Shown piece after piece: positions 60,111-64,000 of a stretch of DNA of 64,000 nt. Every line of letters starts with the position of its first letter. The first letter of the stretch is position 1. The position numbers and the translations under genes are program-made. Under the pieces are notes generated by a model. That model made no database searches, was not told the origin of the DNA, and was given only the letters and a program-made list of their open reading frames with translations. Source of the DNA: Gnetum montanum (lineage: Eukaryota; Streptophyta; Gnetopsida; Gnetales; Gnetaceae); assembly GCA_015680685.1 (NCBI GenBank), contig MNCI01033651.1, forward strand, positions 208,675 through 272,674, in the 5' to 3' direction.

Positions 60111-60780
60111 CTACATTAATTCTTCCAATGATGCTTCTTCATCATGTTCATAGAGATGTACCTCCTTTTTGTAGATTGAGGGATTACTATTATAGTTCTT
60201 TACACTTTTTATTTTCTTGAGTTCTCCTTTTTCTTTTGCCACTTGATTGATCAGCCTTTGAATCCAATGAGCTCTTGTTTCAGATAATCTCTCTTGGGCA
60301 TAGACCCCAAGAGTTCCTCTTGTTCTATTGCAAAGTCCATTTATGATATGGCATAGCTGCTCCTTTTGAAAAAAATGTTGTATGGGCATCGATGAATAAG
60401 AGAGTAATATTTGCATAAGGCTACATCAAGATACTCATGCATACCTTGTCTTCATCCTTGAATTTTCATTTACAAGGTGGAAACTTGAGGATACATTTAG
60501 TACTTATCATTAAACAGCTCTATTGTATTTCATCTTTTGATTAATTCCAGTTCCAAGGTTGGTACCAACTTTCTATTATTTCATAAGTAGTCTTAGAAAG
60601 AGCTTTAACTTCTACCATTCATTTTCAATGTTCTACAAGGCATAGACATTATAAAAGGCCTGCAACTGATGTTTTGGATTTGCATTGTAGCCTCCTTCAA
60701 ATTTGGAAATACTATTCATATCCAATTGTTTAATTTGATTGTCCATCTAATACCTAGTAGGAATGTAAAATATCTTCCAG
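60111..60780 (-). pseudogene. gag: AthA gag-like fragment
   Basis: Minus strand: MDNQIKQLDMNSISKFEGGY near 60750, followed after stops by HIINGLCNRTRGTLGVYAQE and QRLINQVAKEKGELKKIKSV, ending EHDEEASLEELM. Gag identity rests on position (upstream of protease in the element) and composition, not on a firm domain match. Confidence 0.4.
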
Positions 60781-61250
60781 ATACTTATCATACTTCTTTT
60801 GGCAAGTAATGGTTCATCTTATTATGGCCCTCATGGTCCCTCTTAGGATCATGTCTCCCTTGGTGTTGCCTATTGTACCTTGATTCATGTGGTGCCCTTC
60901 TTTCAGTTCATGCCTATCATCTCCATGATCTTTATAATGATCTCTTCTATAATCTTCACCTTGCTTGTGATCATTTTCCCTCCTATGTTAATGGTGTTTA
61001 CCCTTGTTAAAGCTTAATGATGAGGAAGAAGATGATGAAGGTGAAGAACTAGGAGAGTTATGTTAGCTTGCTCTCCTTCTACGTTGATGTTCTCTCAGTT
61101 TTCTACTAAAAGACCTTGGCCTTAAGGTCCCCTTTGTTCTAGGTCTTATTTTCCCCTTGCCTTGGTTATTTCTCAAGGTTAAATATAGCCATGGATGGTT
61201 CATGCCATATCTACTAAAGGGTGGAGGATTTTGGCATTGAGATCTACTAA
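60781..61250 (-). other. Charged, His/Arg/Asp-rich degenerate coding region of AthA
   Basis: The minus strand reads HKQGEDYRRDHYKDHGDDRH and similar, then a Ser-rich run (61020-61060). It is probably the N-terminal part of gag of AthA. Broken by stops. Confidence 0.35.
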
Positions 61251-62060
61251 ACTGGTAATTAGTATTCTTCTTTTCTAACTATAATGTTAAGTAAATAAGA
61301 CCCTCTTTTTTTTGAAATTTTTACAATGAGACTTCATGAATCAATCTTAATGAATATGGACCTTTTTGAGTTGGTAATCCTTGGAGATTTCATTAGCTAC
61401 ATGTAGTTTAGGACCACTACTTTAAGTTCCAATTTCATTAATATTGTCATGAGTATTAATGACACTACTTGATTACATGGGAGCATCATGTTACCCTCTA
61501 GGTTTCTTAATCGCAGTTGTTCATCTTAGCGAAGAATAAAAGTGCAATCTAGATATTAGATGTTTAAATGCTTGTACATAACATTTATTGGTTATGGCAC
61601 TTTGTCTTGACTCTTTACAGTTCTGTCATGTGTTCTTGTTAGATCATCAATAGGTGGGGAATCTACTCTACTAGAAGAATATAGCTTATGATTTATAAGT
61701 ATGCCTTGTGATGAGCGATGAGGTACACCTATGCCCAACCATACAAATCACTAAGGCGTTTATGCATGATCTAGTCGAATTCCATGGACCTATAGTTCTC
61801 TAGTACACTAGTTCTTCTAAAAAGTGAAATGAGCATTGAGAATGTTTGTTGCCTTTCCAACTACACTTGTGAAGCTTAGGGGTATGGTTTAAGTGTAATT
61901 GAGATACATGAGTTTTCTAATTTTCTATTTTATAATTTTGATTGCCTACAACAAGAATGAAAGGCAAAGTAATTTAATATCTAAGTCATCTATTACCTAG
62001 CTAGCCTAACACAAGTAACCACCTCACTTTCCTGGACACATCTTGAACACATATAGTGCT
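61251..62060. other. No gene seen (possible AthA leader)
   Basis: AT-rich and without a frame or repeat I can name. Confidence 0.4.
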
Positions 62061-62540
62061 GCTAGGCTACCAAACGTTAAGTGTTGCTGGGGCACCAAGT
62101 ACTATATGTATGCTCGAAGTGGTCCTGCTTGTGTTCATTAACAACTGAAAAATAATTGCTTCACTCAAATGCATTAAAGTAAAGTGCATTAAAGAAAATA
62201 TTAATCTATTCTCAATGATACAAGGATTATCAAAAGAGTTTGTTTTTATTCCTGTCACACTACTACATTCAGGTACATCAATGTTCGAACAAAGAACCAT
62301 ACACACTTAGACTCCTTTTGTGGGCACTCAAAAAATATTCTAACTCTAGAGAGAATAAACTGCAAGCGCTTCACTACTCTAACTAAAAACTGACAAAAAC
62401 TAATATCAAAATTATGAGCCCGAGTGCTATATTTAAAGGCCAACGTATACCCCCCGACATTGAATACCCAACGTTGCATCAGGGCCCCAACATTGGATAC
62501 CCGACGAGCAGACGAAAACATACTTTTCTTCATACCCCCA
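62061..62540 (-). promoter_or_regulatory. LTR-like promoter region, probably of AthA 5' LTR
   Basis: On the minus strand a TATA-like CCTTTAAATATAGC lies near 62425-62440, in a non-coding context with the direct phrase ATTGnATACCCnACG (twice, 62458-62506). TGGTGCCCCAGC at about 62085-62096 is a weak PBS candidate. LTR ends were not found. Confidence 0.3.
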
Positions 62541-64000
62541 TGACTGAATGAAAACTCGTCCTTGAGTGAAGAAGAGTAGGAACAAGTTCCTTACAAAATA
62601 TTGGGTAGGTATGAGATTATTGACTGAGACACAAACTGACTCAGATGAAATAGATAGACTCTAAGTGCCCAAGTGTATGGAGTTACAATTTTTACAAAAT
62701 TGTGTGTTCATGAGAAGAGAAGGGAACACGCTAGATATCACTGACATCCAACACCTCTTGGTAGCTAAACAACAAGGGAGAAGATCCAACAATCATGAAT
62801 GGTCCTCGTCATGTGGTACTACCACATCATCCTTAGTGAAGATATTCTAGCTTCCAATCCATGCCTCCCACTACAATTATGACAGAATCATGAATTAGTA
62901 TGCAATGTGTAACACATAGCAGTTGAATGCCTTGTATCATCGATGGTTACACTCAACTAGGATGTGACTATGGTAGATTGATTCCTTGAGTAGCATTAGC
63001 AGGAAGGCTGACAAATAGGGTAAAATAGATAAGTGGGTCCATTAAATTTGAAAAAGTTCAACACAAGGAAATATTTGAAGAGGGTGTAAGAATTCACAAC
63101 AATAAAAAAGAAAAACTCACTAAAAAATGGTGTGAAGATGTGCACAATTGGATGTCATTGATGAGGTAAACAAAAGAATTTGATTGTAAGAGTGTCTAAG
63201 GGTAAATAACTTAACTAACCCAACCAAAAGATATGCAAGTGGGTCCTCCCCAAAGTAGGCACAAGCCTTTTATGCCCTTGCATAACTTCAAACCAATGAG
63301 TCCATGGGCTCCATGGATGATTAATGATTACGGAAGGTTAAGTACAAAAACTTGAAAGAAATTAAGAATTTCGACACATCAAACAAGAACATGAAACTGG
63401 AAGTGAGGTGAGACATGGAAAGCATTGATGGATGAGAGAGTGTGTGGAATGAAGTTCCTGATTAAGATCACATGAAGCCCCTTGTGGATTTTATGGTTAA
63501 ATGACTTGATAAGATCCATCATTAGTCCAAACCAAAACCAACCATGTTTAGTGACTTTGCATCATCATTCTAAGACCAGTCCATCCCCTAAGACACAAGA
63601 GTGCTCCCATAGAACAACCACCATTCCTTATCAAAGAAGAAAAGAGAAGTAGGAAGTGAGGAAGGGCCTTAGTTAGAGGGGACCTTTAGGCATGGGTAAC
63701 ATGTCTTGTAGCTCGTTTATTATGTTTAAGGGGTGTGCTTTGAATTTCCATCATTTTTTTTCTAGTGAGAACCACACCATGCAAAGACGTATTCAACTTC
63801 CTTTTATTGGTCAATGTGGAATGATAAGAAATCCATGAAAACACACATGCACCTAGGCAAACAAAAAGGCACAAAGAATACTGAATCCCCTTGAAGCCAC
63901 ACCCTATTCAAACCTATAAATCCTTTCCAATTCTGAAAACTACCAAAGTTACAAATTTATTAAAGTTTTGTTAATGGAGAAGGGATTAAATGTTTCCAGA
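62541..64000. other. No gene seen
   Basis: Non-coding. It may be the rest of the AthA 5' LTR or flanking DNA. The short ORFs have no recognisable domain. Confidence 0.4.

Overview
The window is intergenic DNA from a large, repeat-rich plant nuclear genome. It consists almost entirely of nested, decayed LTR retrotransposons plus a rearranged caulimovirid-like endogenous viral block. The AT-rich base composition, the age of the elements, the very long Tat-type Ty3/gypsy elements and the movement-protein-like fragment fit a conifer or other gymnosperm best. That taxonomic guess is inference. I see no intact host gene, rRNA, tRNA or CRISPR array.

Nesting, oldest first. (1) AthA is a minus-strand Athila-like Ty3/gypsy relic. 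It has RT at 54831-55805, protease at 58909-59110, gag-like sequence at 60111-60780 and an LTR-like end near 62061-62540. (2) A viral block (55806-58908) sits between its protease and RT. It holds an inverted repeat of about 0.95 kb per arm, a 179-base N gap, a movement-protein-like ORF and a third partial copy. (3) TatB, minus strand, was inserted into the AthA RT near the YxDD position. Its right end is 54830 and its left end lies outside the window. (4) TatC (8841-27108, minus, perfect TSD AACTT) was inserted in an exon of the antisense gene carried by TatB. (5) TatD (34349-53036, plus, TSD GGAGT/GAAGT) was inserted in what appears to be the TatB 5' LTR.

TatC and TatD are each about 18.5 kb and share one architecture: LTR, PBS, gag, protease, a 6.3-6.5 kb putative intron, RT, RNase H, a second (archaeal-type) RNase H, integrase, a repeat-rich 3' UTR, PPT and LTR. 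The dual RNase H and the protease/RT intron point to the Tat lineage (Ogre-like). The striking feature is inside the intron: a multi-exon gene on the opposite strand. Splice acceptors, several donors and the short proline-rich last exon are recognisable in all three elements. TatB also carries it next to gag-protease, but shows no RT or integrase; tandem arrays occupy that space, so TatB looks non-autonomous.

Other recurring structure: a palindromic word, GACTACGCT with its complement AGCGTAGTC, fills the LTRs and introns and mostly survives as its two CpG-decay forms. A short minisatellite based on TAGTTTAAGGYC marks the borders between coding modules. Tandem arrays of about 180-200 bp lie near the 5' side of the antisense gene in TatB and TatD. 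All coding regions contain stops or frameshifts, so everything here is best treated as pseudogenic.
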